NCBI RefSeq assembly: GCF_051465645.1
Contig: NZ_CP195790.1
Span: 620,001 to 684,000, forward strand
Reading direction: 5' to 3'
DNA: 64,000 nucleotides
Source: Planctomicrobium sp051465645
GTDB taxonomy: Bacteria; Planctomycetota; Planctomycetia; Planctomycetales; Planctomycetaceae
A model generated the notes under the pieces. The model was not told where the DNA came from. It saw only the letters and a program-made list of their open reading frames with translations, and ran no database searches. This document shows, one piece after another, positions 43,889-53,700 of the stretch (within the stretch, counting starts at the first letter, position 1; each line of letters starts with the position of its first letter). A program made the position numbers and the translations under genes.

Positions 43889-44773
43889 CTACTTCCCTTC
43901 GAGCGGGAGCAGCTCGATATTCCGGTAGAACAGTTCAGCACATTCACACTGGAGTGCAATGCGTCCAGCAGTCAGTGGGAGCAGTTCTTTGGATTCTCCT
44001 TGTGGAGCCTTCATGTTCACACAATAGTTGTTGATCTCGCCATTGACGAGGTGAACAGCTGCATCTCCACGAACAACGACTTCAACCGTGTTCCACCCAT
44101 CCCGTTCCAGTGTTTTGCTTTTAATAACCCGCTTGATTCCGTTCGGCTGGTAGATTGTCTTGAACTTGCCGCCGAGTGACTGGTCGAGGAACTTTGTTCC
44201 AGCCTGATCGACTGGGCAGTCACCGCCGGTGTAGACGAAGTAAAAGTCACCAGTGTCGTTCTCTTGAACCTGACACTCGACACTGACTGGCCAGATTTTT
44301 TCCGCACCAATTGTATGGTAGAGCAACCCGGCATCGCGAATGGTATTTGCTCGTGGTGCGAACTTCTTTTCGCCCCATTTGTATTCAAAGCGGAACCGAT
44401 AGTGGGAGTACTCCTTGTCGGTCAAGATCACGCCGAAGGGCATGTTCTTTCCGGCAGGTGTATCACGATAGACGTGAATTTCCTCATTGACGACTTGGAA
44501 GATTTTCTCAGGATCTTCGCCTGGCGCTGCATTGGCAAGAACAACTTTCCAGCCCTGTAGATCTTTGCCGTTAAAGAGCTTGTCCCATTTCTTGCCTTTG
44601 GATTCCTTGACGGCGATGTCATAGAACTCCTGGCTCGATAAATGAGGTTTGGAGACAATTGCCGGCACGTCGACGTTGCCTGCGAGACATGCCTGGCTGC
44701 TGACCAGCATTGCTCCGAACAAAGCGATTGTCTGCTGAAATCGAATCCATGATTGAGTCGGGGAACATTTCAC
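43889..44773 (-). CDS. DUF1080 secreted protein (3-keto-disaccharide hydrolase family)
   Basis: After a leader peptide comes the DUF1080 domain: KWDKLFNGKDLQGWKVV at about 60-77, then a beta-jelly-roll with LLYHTIGAEKIWPVSVECQVQ, GDFYFVYTGG and RDGWNTVEVVVRG. In Planctomycetes such proteins are exported and linked to polysaccharide breakdown; some hydrolyse 3-keto sugars. AAGGA lies 13 bases before the ATG, a long spacing. The gene is alone. Confidence 0.85.
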   Translation of the reverse strand: MKCSPTQSWIRFQQTIALFGAMLVSSQACLAGNVDVPAIVSKPHLSSQEFYDIAVKESKGKKWDKLFNGKDLQGWKVVLANAAPGEDPEKIFQVVNEEIHVYRDTPAGKNMPFGVILTDKEYSHYRFRFEYKWGEKKFAPRANTIRDAGLLYHTIGAEKIWPVSVECQVQENDTGDFYFVYTGGDCPVDQAGTKFLDQSLGGKFKTIYQPNGIKRVIKSKTLERDGWNTVEVVVRGDAAVHLVNGEINNYCVNMKAPQGESKELLPLTAGRIALQCECAELFYRNIELLPLEGK

Positions 44774-44892
44774 TGGTTGAATCCTTGTGACTCGTGAAAG
44801 GTAATGCGGAACCGGAAGTTTTCATCAGCCGGATTGGAACGTTGACGTTCTCTCCAATTGATGCGACGTCGGCTTGTCAGCCTGGATAATGA

Positions 44893-44927
44893 ACAAGACG
44901 AGTTCTCTGGGGAAGAACTCGTCTTGT
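44893..44927 (-). terminator. hairpin after the ceramidase-like gene
   Basis: 14-bp arms ACAAGACGAGTTCT / AGAACTCGTCTTGT around a 7-base loop, 59 bases after the stop of the minus-strand gene at 44987. Confidence 0.7.
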
Positions 44928-44986
44928 CGTTCACATTTCAAAATCGGTTTTCGTTGATTCGGTCAGCGATTGCTGGATGAACCGAC

Positions 44987-46450
44987 TTACTTTTTCTCTG
45001 GGGCTGCCCACAGTTTTGTCAGCGCGTTGACCGTTTCATTGACGAGGACCTGTCCTCCTTCTGGACCAACGAGATTACTTTCCGGAACGGCACTGTATCC
45101 CCCACCGGCGACGGCGCGTTCGGTCGGGAGGTAAGTTCCGCGACCGCAGAGCTGGATCACGAATGTCTGCAATGCAGGACTTCTGGCTTTCATCTGAACG
45201 CCATAGTCAGTGAACAGCTCGAAATCATTTGTCGCAATTGCGATGTCGCCGAGGCGAATCGCATGCAGTTCCATGTCGTATTCGCCGACTCCATTGGCCT
45301 TCTGGTCTTCGTATCGCTTGGCAACTCGCAGGAACCATTGTTTACGAGTTTCGGCCTTGGGATCTGTAATCCCGGCGGCGGCCTGACGTGATGTTGCAGC
45401 TTCCTGCTCAGTGATAATGCGGTTTGGCAATTTGATGTCGGTCACCAGATGTTCAAATGGCACATCGCTGTGTCTGTCGTTCTGAACGACGGCATAAACG
45501 TCTTCCCACGCAGTCAGAACGCGACGGGCAATTTCAGCGAGGGTGTCGACGTTACGCAGCTTTCGCATCCGTTCTTCTGCCTGCTTGCGGTACATCAGGT
45601 GGGGAGACTGATCTCCAGCAGCACCACACCAGGTCACGACAATGAGATCTTTTCCATACTTTTCTTGGAGTTGTTCACGGAATGGGTGCCAGAAATCTGC
45701 GTTCACCTGAGAGCGGCCTTCGACTTCCTGAGCTGGGCAGGAAACGTTGACTGCGGTGCCAATCAATTTGTTGTCTGCATTCCAGAAATAGAGCAGTTCA
45801 ACACCGTGATCTTCGCCCCCTTCAATCCCGCGGAACTTATCCGTATTTGTGGCCCCGTACATGACGGCAGATCCGTTCGCAAATGTTGAACGACGGTTCT
45901 GGGCAACGACTGCGTGTCCCAATCCCCAGGCAACCTGAGCTGGTTCACGTTTTGCCCAGGCATCTGCGATTGCGGTTGCAACCTGTTCCAGAAAGAACTC
46001 GCGGTATTCGTCCGGATGCATCACGCCGGATTCTGGAATCGCATAGCTTCCAACTTCAAGCGCAGGCGCGGTGTGAGTGTGAGTTGCGCTGAGAATGATT
46101 TTGGGTTTCGCGTGCTCTGGAATCCGATCCCCAAGTTTCGCACGCAGGGCTGCATACAAATTCTTATGGTCACGAATCGTCACAATATCGCAGGAAACAA
46201 AAATCGCTTGCTCGATCGATTGATCTCCATTTCGGGTTTCAATCACCAGCGCCGTTGCGATACAGGGGGATTCGACCTTGTTGGAAATTCTCGTGTGCAT
46301 CTGCCCTGCTAATGCCACACGCTCTTCCGGCGTAATCGAGATGCTCGACCCGCCTACGTAAAGCTGTCCGGCATTCGCAGCAGATGTGAACGGAAGCCCT
46401 CCCAGCCAGACCGTCAACGCGAACAGAAATGGAATGTGTCTTTGAATCAT
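44987..46450 (-). CDS. neutral/alkaline ceramidase-like secreted protein
   Basis: A 487-residue protein with a signal peptide and the N-terminal domain of neutral/alkaline non-lysosomal ceramidases: GSSISITPEERVALAGQM, SCDIVTIRD, LSATHTHTAPALE (zinc-binding HTHT motif) and TWCGAAGDQSP. The C-terminal part is short compared with true ceramidases of about 650 residues, so the substrate may be different. Common in planctomycetes, in which many copies occur. AGAGAG precedes the ATG. Single gene. Confidence 0.8.
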   Translation of the reverse strand: MIQRHIPFLFALTVWLGGLPFTSAANAGQLYVGGSSISITPEERVALAGQMHTRISNKVESPCIATALVIETRNGDQSIEQAIFVSCDIVTIRDHKNLYAALRAKLGDRIPEHAKPKIILSATHTHTAPALEVGSYAIPESGVMHPDEYREFFLEQVATAIADAWAKREPAQVAWGLGHAVVAQNRRSTFANGSAVMYGATNTDKFRGIEGGEDHGVELLYFWNADNKLIGTAVNVSCPAQEVEGRSQVNADFWHPFREQLQEKYGKDLIVVTWCGAAGDQSPHLMYRKQAEERMRKLRNVDTLAEIARRVLTAWEDVYAVVQNDRHSDVPFEHLVTDIKLPNRIITEQEAATSRQAAAGITDPKAETRKQWFLRVAKRYEDQKANGVGEYDMELHAIRLGDIAIATNDFELFTDYGVQMKARSPALQTFVIQLCGRGTYLPTERAVAGGGYSAVPESNLVGPEGGQVLVNETVNALTKLWAAPEKK

Positions 46451-46890
46451 TGAATCTCTCTGAACTTGTTTAAGTCATGTTCCGGATTGATCGAGACTTT
46501 GGCCCTGACGTCCAGGAAACGTGATGGCAGTAGCAAAAGGTGGAACAAAATGCCCCTGATTTACAAGGTTGCGGCGAGCTGAGAACCGCCCCGCTGCGAC
46601 TCGACGAGTGCCGATTTTCCATTGTTGGACTGATTGAAGAATGAGCGTGGCAATGGCGAGTTCCACTGTACCAACGGTGTTCAAATCGTCAACTCACATC
46701 AGTCTGCTTAAATGAGTTGGTGGGAACATTTTCCGTGAGGGAATTTGCTTCAGAGTTGTTTATTGCGAACTTGCAATTGGTGTTGATGTCTTTAGGTCGA
46801 TTACACTGCGAACCACATGCGCTGACGCAACATGCAGGGGCTCTGCCATGACAGTTCAACCCGACATTTTCTGTATTTGATCGCGAGAGA
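46451..46890. other. divergent intergenic region
   Basis: 440 bases with no gene or hairpin that I support; contains promoters for the ceramidase-like and GH2-like genes. Confidence 0.35.
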
Positions 46891-47304
46891 ATGATGGACT
46901 CACAACCGTATCGAATTCGATTGCAAGGTCCCTGGCAAGTTGTGCTGCCTGATGGGGATGTGAGCGATCGAAGAGAGATCAGTGTCCCTTGCGATTGGCT
47001 GACGAGTGTGGGGAGCCTGTCCGGAATGGCGTTGTTTTATCGGCGTTTTAATCGTCCGACGAATATCGAGGAGCGTGATCGCGTCTTGATTCGACTTCCT
47101 GATCAGGTCGGGGTTGTGACTCGTTGTGAGTTGAACCAGCAACCAGTCGAATGTGAGTCGGACAACCCTTGTCTGTTCGATGTGACTGCGCAGTTGAAGC
47201 TAAATAACGAGGTGATGTTCGCCATCGAATTCACGCCAACGCCAGAGAATCAGGGAACCGGCGGGTTGTGGAGGCCTGCCATTCTGGAGATACACACAGC
47301 CTGA
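46891..47304 (+). CDS. orphan GH2-type sugar-binding domain protein
   Basis: A 137-residue protein whose whole length resembles the N-terminal jelly-roll (sugar-binding) domain of glycoside hydrolase family 2: LQGPWQVVLPDG, ISVPCDWL, LFYRRFNRP, GLWRPAILEIH. The catalytic barrel of GH2 is absent and no downstream part is in the neighbourhood. There is no signal peptide. It could be a stand-alone carbohydrate-binding protein or the remnant of a GH2 gene, but its length fits one domain and the ends are clean. A two-way terminator follows. Confidence 0.6.
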   Translation: MMDSQPYRIRLQGPWQVVLPDGDVSDRREISVPCDWLTSVGSLSGMALFYRRFNRPTNIEERDRVLIRLPDQVGVVTRCELNQQPVECESDNPCLFDVTAQLKLNNEVMFAIEFTPTPENQGTGGLWRPAILEIHTA

Positions 47305-47317
47305 TTGCGGAACAAAA

Positions 47318-47348
47318 AAACGCCTCCATCATGACTATGGAGGCGTTT
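47318..47348. terminator. bidirectional terminator
   Basis: 12-bp arms AAACGCCTCCAT / ATGGAGGCGTTT with a 7-base loop, preceded by a run of A and so a T-run on minus. It lies between convergent stops at 47304 and 47378. Confidence 0.8.
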
Positions 47349-47377
47349 GCATTCCGGGTTGAGTCTGGCAGTGAGTG

Positions 47378-48871
47378 TTATGAGTTCAGCTTCGCGATGA
47401 CCAGTTCACGGACTGTTTTCGCGTCTGCCCCTTTCACCTGCTTCATCACCTTGCCGATGATGGCTCCCAGTGCCTGTTGTTTGCCGGCTCTGAAGTCTTC
47501 GACCGCTTTCTCGCTCTCGGCAAGTGCAGTGGTGATCGCCGCGTCGATCGCTCCTGTGTCATTGACGACTTTCAGGCCCTTCTCCTCAATCAACGAGTCG
47601 ATGCGAGCGACCTCTGGTTGTTGCTCATCTTCGTCATATGCTGAGAGAAGGATTGCAAACAATTCTCTGGCACTCTTTACGGTGATCACTTTGTCAGTGA
47701 TTCGCTTCAGCAATTCGCCAAGGAGATTTGAAGTGATTGGGAAGTCATCAATGCTGAGATCGCGCTCCTTGAGTTCACGCAGAATGTCCTGAGTGACCCA
47801 GTTCGCAGCTTGCTTGGCATCACTGCAAAGCGCAGTGACCTGCTCAAAATAGGTCGCGACTTCGGCTCCCTGATTCACGATGACGTCGGCGTCGTAGGCG
47901 GACAGCCCCAGATCATTCTGGAAGCGAGAACGGCGCTGGGCTGGCGGTTCAGGAAGGGACGCACGGATCTCTTCGACCTGCTGGACAGTGACAGTCACAG
48001 GCAGAAGGTCAGGGTCTGGGAAGTACCGATAGTCGGATGCTTCTTCTTTTCCTCGCTGAGCATAGGTGAGGCCGCGATTCGCGTCCCACCCACGAGTTTC
48101 CTTCTGAACTCCGGGATCGCCGAGTTTGCGTCCGGTTTTCTCGAACTCGCGGAACTGGCGGTCGGCTTCGTACAGGACCGCTGCTTCGACACCTCGGAAG
48201 GTGTTCAGGTTCTTGATCTCCACGATGGGAGTCGCAATCGTTTCCCCATTGCGTTCGATGTGGAGATTGACGTTTGCGTCACACCGCAAGCTGCCTTCCT
48301 GCATGTTGCAGTCCGACACCCCGAGGAATGTCAGCAGAAGGTGGATCTCTTCGAGAAATGATTTGGCCTCTGCGGCGGAACGGACGTCCGGGAGCGTCAC
48401 GATCTCAAGAAGCGGAGTTCCTGCTCGATTCAAGTCGACCTGACTGTCAGCTCCCCGACCGGATTCGTCGTGAATGTTCTTGCCAGCGTCTTCTTCGAGG
48501 TGTGCTCGAAGAATGCGAATCTTGCGACGCGATCCATCTTCACTCGACGCTTCCAACCAGCCATCGTGACTGAACGGCAGGTCGTACTGGCTGATCTGGT
48601 ATCCCTTCGGCAAGTCGGGATAGTAATATTGTTTGCGGTCCCATTTGGTGAATGGAGCGATCTCACAGTTCAGGGCGAGTGCGGTCACCATGGCGAGGTG
48701 GAACGCCTCCTGATTCATCACCGGCAACGCGCCAGGCAGTCCCAGACAGACGGGACAGGTTTGGGTATTGGGCGCATCAGGATTGAAACGGTTCAGGCAC
48801 CCACAAAAGATCTTTGTCTTTGTCTGCAGCTGAACATGGACTTCCAGGCCAATGACAGTTGTATAGCTCAT
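47378..48871 (-). CDS. gatB: Asp/Glu-tRNA amidotransferase subunit B
   Basis: GatB of 497 residues: N-terminal LEVHVQLQTKTKIFCGC, CPVCLGLPGALP, LPKGYQISQYDLP, HLEEDAGK, DLNRAGTPLLEIVT and the C-terminal YqeY-like tail domain. With GatA and GatC it converts Glu-tRNA-Gln or Asp-tRNA-Asn to the amide form. Neither gatA nor gatC is adjacent. Its length and all motifs are normal. Confidence 0.95.
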   Translation of the reverse strand: MSYTTVIGLEVHVQLQTKTKIFCGCLNRFNPDAPNTQTCPVCLGLPGALPVMNQEAFHLAMVTALALNCEIAPFTKWDRKQYYYPDLPKGYQISQYDLPFSHDGWLEASSEDGSRRKIRILRAHLEEDAGKNIHDESGRGADSQVDLNRAGTPLLEIVTLPDVRSAAEAKSFLEEIHLLLTFLGVSDCNMQEGSLRCDANVNLHIERNGETIATPIVEIKNLNTFRGVEAAVLYEADRQFREFEKTGRKLGDPGVQKETRGWDANRGLTYAQRGKEEASDYRYFPDPDLLPVTVTVQQVEEIRASLPEPPAQRRSRFQNDLGLSAYDADVIVNQGAEVATYFEQVTALCSDAKQAANWVTQDILRELKERDLSIDDFPITSNLLGELLKRITDKVITVKSARELFAILLSAYDEDEQQPEVARIDSLIEEKGLKVVNDTGAIDAAITTALAESEKAVEDFRAGKQQALGAIIGKVMKQVKGADAKTVRELVIAKLNS

Positions 48872-49404
48872 CTTGCCGGCTCAATCGATCAACAGTCGTG
48901 AAGGGCGCAGCTCGCCCGAGAACAGTTTGCCTTCGTGGCAGGCTCACTTCCTGTTCGCTGCCGCGTAGTGTGACGTTGCAAAGCTGGTTCATCCAGTCAG
49001 AAAAGCCCCGTTACACCCAAAGCTCAAACGAGCCGGAAGAGCGTTATTCTCATTCTTTGGATGAATTTCTGGTGAAATCTCCATTCAGATATTTGAAGAG
49101 AGAAAATCTTCTGAAGCTGCCCGCTTCATAACGAGATCGTTGGATTTCGTGTTGTATCGCATTTTATGCGAGAGGTTTGCGTTGATTTGGTAAGTGGCTG
49201 ATCTGCCGAAGCTGATGCCGCCTCTAATCGAAAAGTGCGAACGCATCAAGAAGGCCGCCCCCTTTTATGGGTGAGTTGCTGCGAAATTGTGCAGTCTTTG
49301 AGGGGAAAGTTAAAAATCACGGGCTTGACGCTTGCCAATGCGAAAAATAGACTACTTTCACTTATCGAGAACTGGTTGCTCTATTTGAAATTGCTTATTC
49401 AGCC
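48872..49404. other. intergenic region upstream of the LysR gene
   Basis: 533 bases with no gene. The last 80 hold the promoter described at 49325. Confidence 0.4.
49325..49353 (+). promoter_or_regulatory. predicted sigma-70-like promoter of the LysR gene
   Basis: TTGACG, a 17-base spacer, then TAGACT, placing the start site about 45 bases before the GTG. Match is 5 of 6 and 4 of 6; prediction only. Confidence 0.4.
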
Positions 49405-50355
49405 GTGAACCTCAGGAATACAGAGATCTTCTGCGACATCGCGACGCATCGGAGCTTTTCAAAAGCTGCGGTGTCACGGCAGATTTCACAGCCTGCGGTC
49501 AGTCAAGCGCTCCAGCAGCTTGAAGACGAACTTGGTGTCACGCTCGTCGACCGATCCAAGCGGCCGATCGAACTGACTGCGGCTGGTACGATCTATTTCG
49601 AGCGGTGTCAAAAGTGGCTGCTCGATTACCGTCAGATTGAAGATGCCGTACACGCATTCAGCGGCCGAGTGGTCGGAAAAGTACGAGTCGCTTCGATCTA
49701 TTCGGTCGGTCTTCTTCAGATGTGGTCCTATGTGAGCCGCCTGAAGAGTGAATATCCTGATATTCAGCTTCAGCTCGACTATTCCCACCCGGAAAGCATC
49801 TATAGCCAGCTACAGCGGGATGAAATTGATCTCGGCATCGTTTCGTTTCCGAGAGATGGTGGGGAAATCGGATCGATCCCTTGGCAAGATCAGGAAATGG
49901 TGCTGGTAACTGCGCCGAGTCATCCGCTCGCGTGTCGGGATCAGGTTTCTGTAAGAGAGCTACAGGGAATTGATTTTGTCGCATTTTCAGCAGATCTTAC
50001 GATCCGTCGTAAGACAGAGAAACTTCTGAAAAACGCTGATATTTCAGTGAATGTGACTCATCAATTCGATAACGTGGAAGCGATCAAAAGGGCGGTTGAA
50101 ATCGATTTGGGAGTCGCCATTCTTCCACTTCCGACCCTTCGCAGAGAATTAGAATTCGGGTGGCTCCGAGCCGCCCATTTTTCCGATCTCAGATTTGTCC
50201 GACCATTGGGCATCGTTCATAAACGCCACAAGCATCTTTCTCGCGCCGCAGAGAAGTTTGTGGAAATCCTGCATGAAGATCCCGGAGACAGTGGTTTCAC
50301 TTCTCCGTTTGCAACGCACACTCGAGCAGATCTTAGTGTCGTTGAGCCGCTTTAG
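49405..50355 (+). CDS. LysR-family regulator upstream of gltB (GltC-like?)
   Basis: LTTR of 316 residues with an N-terminal winged helix-turn-helix (FCDIATHRSFSKAAVSRQIS, PAVSQALQQLEDELG) and a C-terminal co-inducer domain (YSVGLLQMWSY, DIDLGIVSFP analog IDLGIVSFPRDG, VEIDLGVAILPLPTL). It is placed before gltB in the same direction, like Bacillus GltC, so control of glutamate synthase is a reasonable inference and no more. Start is GTG at 49405, with a weak ribosome site. It ends 401 bases before gltB, so it has its own transcript. Confidence 0.85.
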   Translation: MNLRNTEIFCDIATHRSFSKAAVSRQISQPAVSQALQQLEDELGVTLVDRSKRPIELTAAGTIYFERCQKWLLDYRQIEDAVHAFSGRVVGKVRVASIYSVGLLQMWSYVSRLKSEYPDIQLQLDYSHPESIYSQLQRDEIDLGIVSFPRDGGEIGSIPWQDQEMVLVTAPSHPLACRDQVSVRELQGIDFVAFSADLTIRRKTEKLLKNADISVNVTHQFDNVEAIKRAVEIDLGVAILPLPTLRRELEFGWLRAAHFSDLRFVRPLGIVHKRHKHLSRAAEKFVEILHEDPGDSGFTSPFATHTRADLSVVEPL

Positions 50356-50756
50356 TCCGGTTTGTGACTTTCATCGAATCGAAATACCACCGGATTTCAG
50401 GCCGGGGTCACGCCTGAGAAGGCGCGACTGATTCTCCTGAAAACGAGTTGAAGGCATTCCTCTGACTCAAGCCCCCATTCAATCAGGCTACCATTGCCGA
50501 CATTGAATGACTTGAAGCGTCAAAAGTCCGTTTTCTCAATTTGAATTATTTCAATGAGAGCCTGAACTTGATGACGCTGAGGTTGTCCTGATCCATCGTG
50601 ACTTTGATGTGTTTCTCATGTTGAGAGCACTGAGTATGGGGACTGATTGCGAATGTTCCCGTAATTGCGATTTGCATTGCCAGGTCCAGAAAAGGCTTCA
50701 AGCCGATTTCGAACTGGTTGCCCGATCTATCAGAACGTTTTAGTGAAGAGTCGAAA
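50356..50756. other. gltB upstream region
   Basis: 401 bases without a gene. An imperfect dyad lies at 50535-50558. Promoter of gltB not identified. Confidence 0.35.
50535..50558. promoter_or_regulatory. imperfect dyad, possible LysR-type operator
   Basis: CTCAATTTGAA and TTTCAATGAG flank a 3-base centre, about 200 bases before gltB. LysR regulators bind AT-rich dyads with T-N11-A; this is only suggestive. Confidence 0.2.
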
Positions 50757-53700
50757 ATGATTACGAAGCTGACGGGCTTCCCTGAAGACCACGGATTGTA
50801 TTCTTCCGATTACGAACACGATTCGTGCGGCGTGGGCTTTGTCGCGCACATCAAAGGTGTTCCATCTCACCAGATCATTCTTGATGCGGAACGCATTAAC
50901 CGTCACATGACGCACCGTGGTGCGTGTGGTTGTGAAGAAAACACAGGCGACGGCGCCGGAATGTTGACCGCGTTGCCAGACAAGTTTCTGCGCAAGGTTG
51001 CGAAGGCGGAACTCGGCGTTGAACTGCCAGCCAAGGGCCGATACGGCGCAGGGATTGTCTTTTTGCCGAAAGACGATGCCGCACGCGACGAGTTCAAAGT
51101 CATCGTCAATCGACTCATTGCTGAACAGGGACAGATCCTGCTCGGATGGCGCGAAGTTCCTCAACGTCCAGTTGAAGCGAACGTCGGTCCTTCCGCCCTC
51201 GCTGTTGAACCGAAAGTTGAGATGCTGTTGATCGGTGCCGCAGATGGCATCGAACTGCAGGATTTTGAACGCCAGCTCTACATCATCAAGAAGCGTGCAA
51301 GTCACCAGATCCGCGAAGGGAAGCACCCTGCCGCTCTCGGATTCTATATCTGCACGCTGTCGAACTCGATCATCGTTTACAAGGGGATGCTGACTCCGGA
51401 GCAGGTTTTCCTTTACTACCCTGACCTGCAGGACGAAGACTATGAATCACACCTGGCAATGGTGCATAGTCGCTTCAGTACCAACACATTCCCATCATGG
51501 GACCGTGCTCAGCCATTGCGTTGCATCGCTCACAACGGCGAAATCAACACAGTGAAAGGGAACAGCAATTGGACCAATGCCCGACAAGGTGCGTTGGAAT
51601 CCCAGTTGTACGGTAAAGATCTTGAGAAGCTCTTCCCAATCGTGGAGAAGCACAACAGCGACTCAGGAAACTTCGATAACGTCATGGAATTCCTGTACCA
51701 CTCCGGGCGAAAGCTGCAGGAAGTGGCCATGATGATGATTCCAGAAGCATGGCAGAACCATCACGCAATGTCTGACGACAAGCGTGCGTTCTATGAATAC
51801 TTCTCTGCCCTGCAGGAGCCATGGGACGGCCCGGCGAGCGTTTCGTTCACAGACGGAAAGTTCATCGGAGCATGTCTCGACCGCAATGGTCTTCGTCCGA
51901 GCCGTTACTACGTTACCCACGATGACAAAGTCATCATGGCGAGCGAAGTCGGTGTGCTGGAAATTGACCCGGCAAATGTCAAGACCAAGGGACGCCTGCA
52001 GCCAGGTAAGATGTTCCTTGTTGACTTCGAACAGGGTCGCCTGATTCCTGACGAAGAGTTGAAGCACTCCGTTGCTCACCAGCGTCCTTACGGGGAATGG
52101 CTGCGTCGTCAACGTGTTGAGTTGAAGGACATCGTCAAGGACTGGATGTCCAGCGGTAGTGAGTTGCCGCGCATCAGCGATGAGAACCTGCTGAATCAGA
52201 TGCAGGCTTTCGGGTACACCACTGAAACGATGCAGTTCATGCTCGTGCCGCTGGTGAATTCGAAGAAGGACCCGATCTACTCGATGGGGGACGATGCAAG
52301 TCTGGCCTGTCTTTCTGACCAGCCACGCCTGCTGTATGACTACTTCAAGCAGCTCTTTGCACAGGTGACAAACCCGCCGATCGACTCGATCCGCGAAGAA
52401 GTCATCATGTCGCTTGAATGCTATATCGGCCCAGAAGGCAACCTGCTTGATACCACTGAATCCCAGTGCCATCGACTGCGAGTTCCTCACCCGATTCTGA
52501 CTGACGAAGAGACTGCCGCCATCAAGTCCCTGAAGGGGGAGCATGGTTGGAAGACGAAGACCATCGACACGACCTGGTTGAAGTCCGAAGGAACTTCCGG
52601 GCTGAAGAAGCGCCTTGACGAGATCTGTGCTGAAGCTGAACAGGCAATCACAGACGGATATGCATTCGTCGTGCTGTCAGATCGTGCCGCTGGTGCAGAT
52701 CGCGTGGCAATCAGTTCTTTGCTGATGACCGGTGCTGTCCATAATCACCTGGTTCAGAAAGAACTCCGTACCAGAATCGGTTTGGTTGTCGAATCAGCTG
52801 AGGCTCGCGAAGTCCACCACTTCTGTCTGTTGACCGGATATGGTGCCGATGCCGTGAACCCTTACCTGGCATTCGAAGCTGTTCGTGATGCAAAAGATCA
52901 CGGGCATCTGACTGGCGATTATACCGAAGAAAAGATTGTCCAGACCTACCGTGAAGGTGTGAGCAAAGGGATGCTCAAGGTCATGGGCAAGATGGGGATT
53001 TCGACTCTGGCTTCCTACAAGGGAGCACAGATCTTCGAAGCAATCGGTCTGGCTCCAGATGTCATTCAGAAGTGCTTCCTCGGAACTCCAAGCCGAATTC
53101 GCGGGATCAACTTCGAGATCATCGCCGAAGAGCATATTCGACGTCACGAACAGGGATTCCCAAGCCGTGAAGAGTCGAAGCGACTGGCTGTTCTTCCGAA
53201 CATGGGATTGGTCCACTGGCGTCATAATGGCGAAAAGCACGGTTGGAACCCGTTCACCATTTCGGAAATTCAACAGGCTGCTCGCGCTGGCGACAAAGAC
53301 GCATACAAGCGTTTCGCCAAGCTGGTCAACGAAAGTTCACACCGGCAAGGGACACTGCGCGGCCTGATGCGATTCAAGACCGGCACTTCAATTCCGATTG
53401 AGGAAGTGGAATCCGCCAGCGAGATCGTGAAGCGTTTCTGCACAGGGGCGATGAGCTATGGTTCGATCTCCGCAGAAGCGCATGAAACGATTGCAATCGC
53501 GATGAATCGTCTCGGTGGCAAGAGTAACACAGGTGAAGGGGGCGAGAACTACGATCGCTTCCAACGCATGGAGAACGGTGACAGCAAGCGTTCCGCAATT
53601 AAGCAGATCGCTTCCGGCCGCTTTGGTGTGACCTCCTGGTACCTCACCAATGCTGATGAGTTGCAGATCAAGATTGCTCAGGGAGCGAAGCCCGGTGAAG

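Noticed and set aside
51663..52544. 293-aa minus-strand open frame
   Set aside because: Antisense to gltB; frequent Val/His/Arg runs typical of shadow frames.
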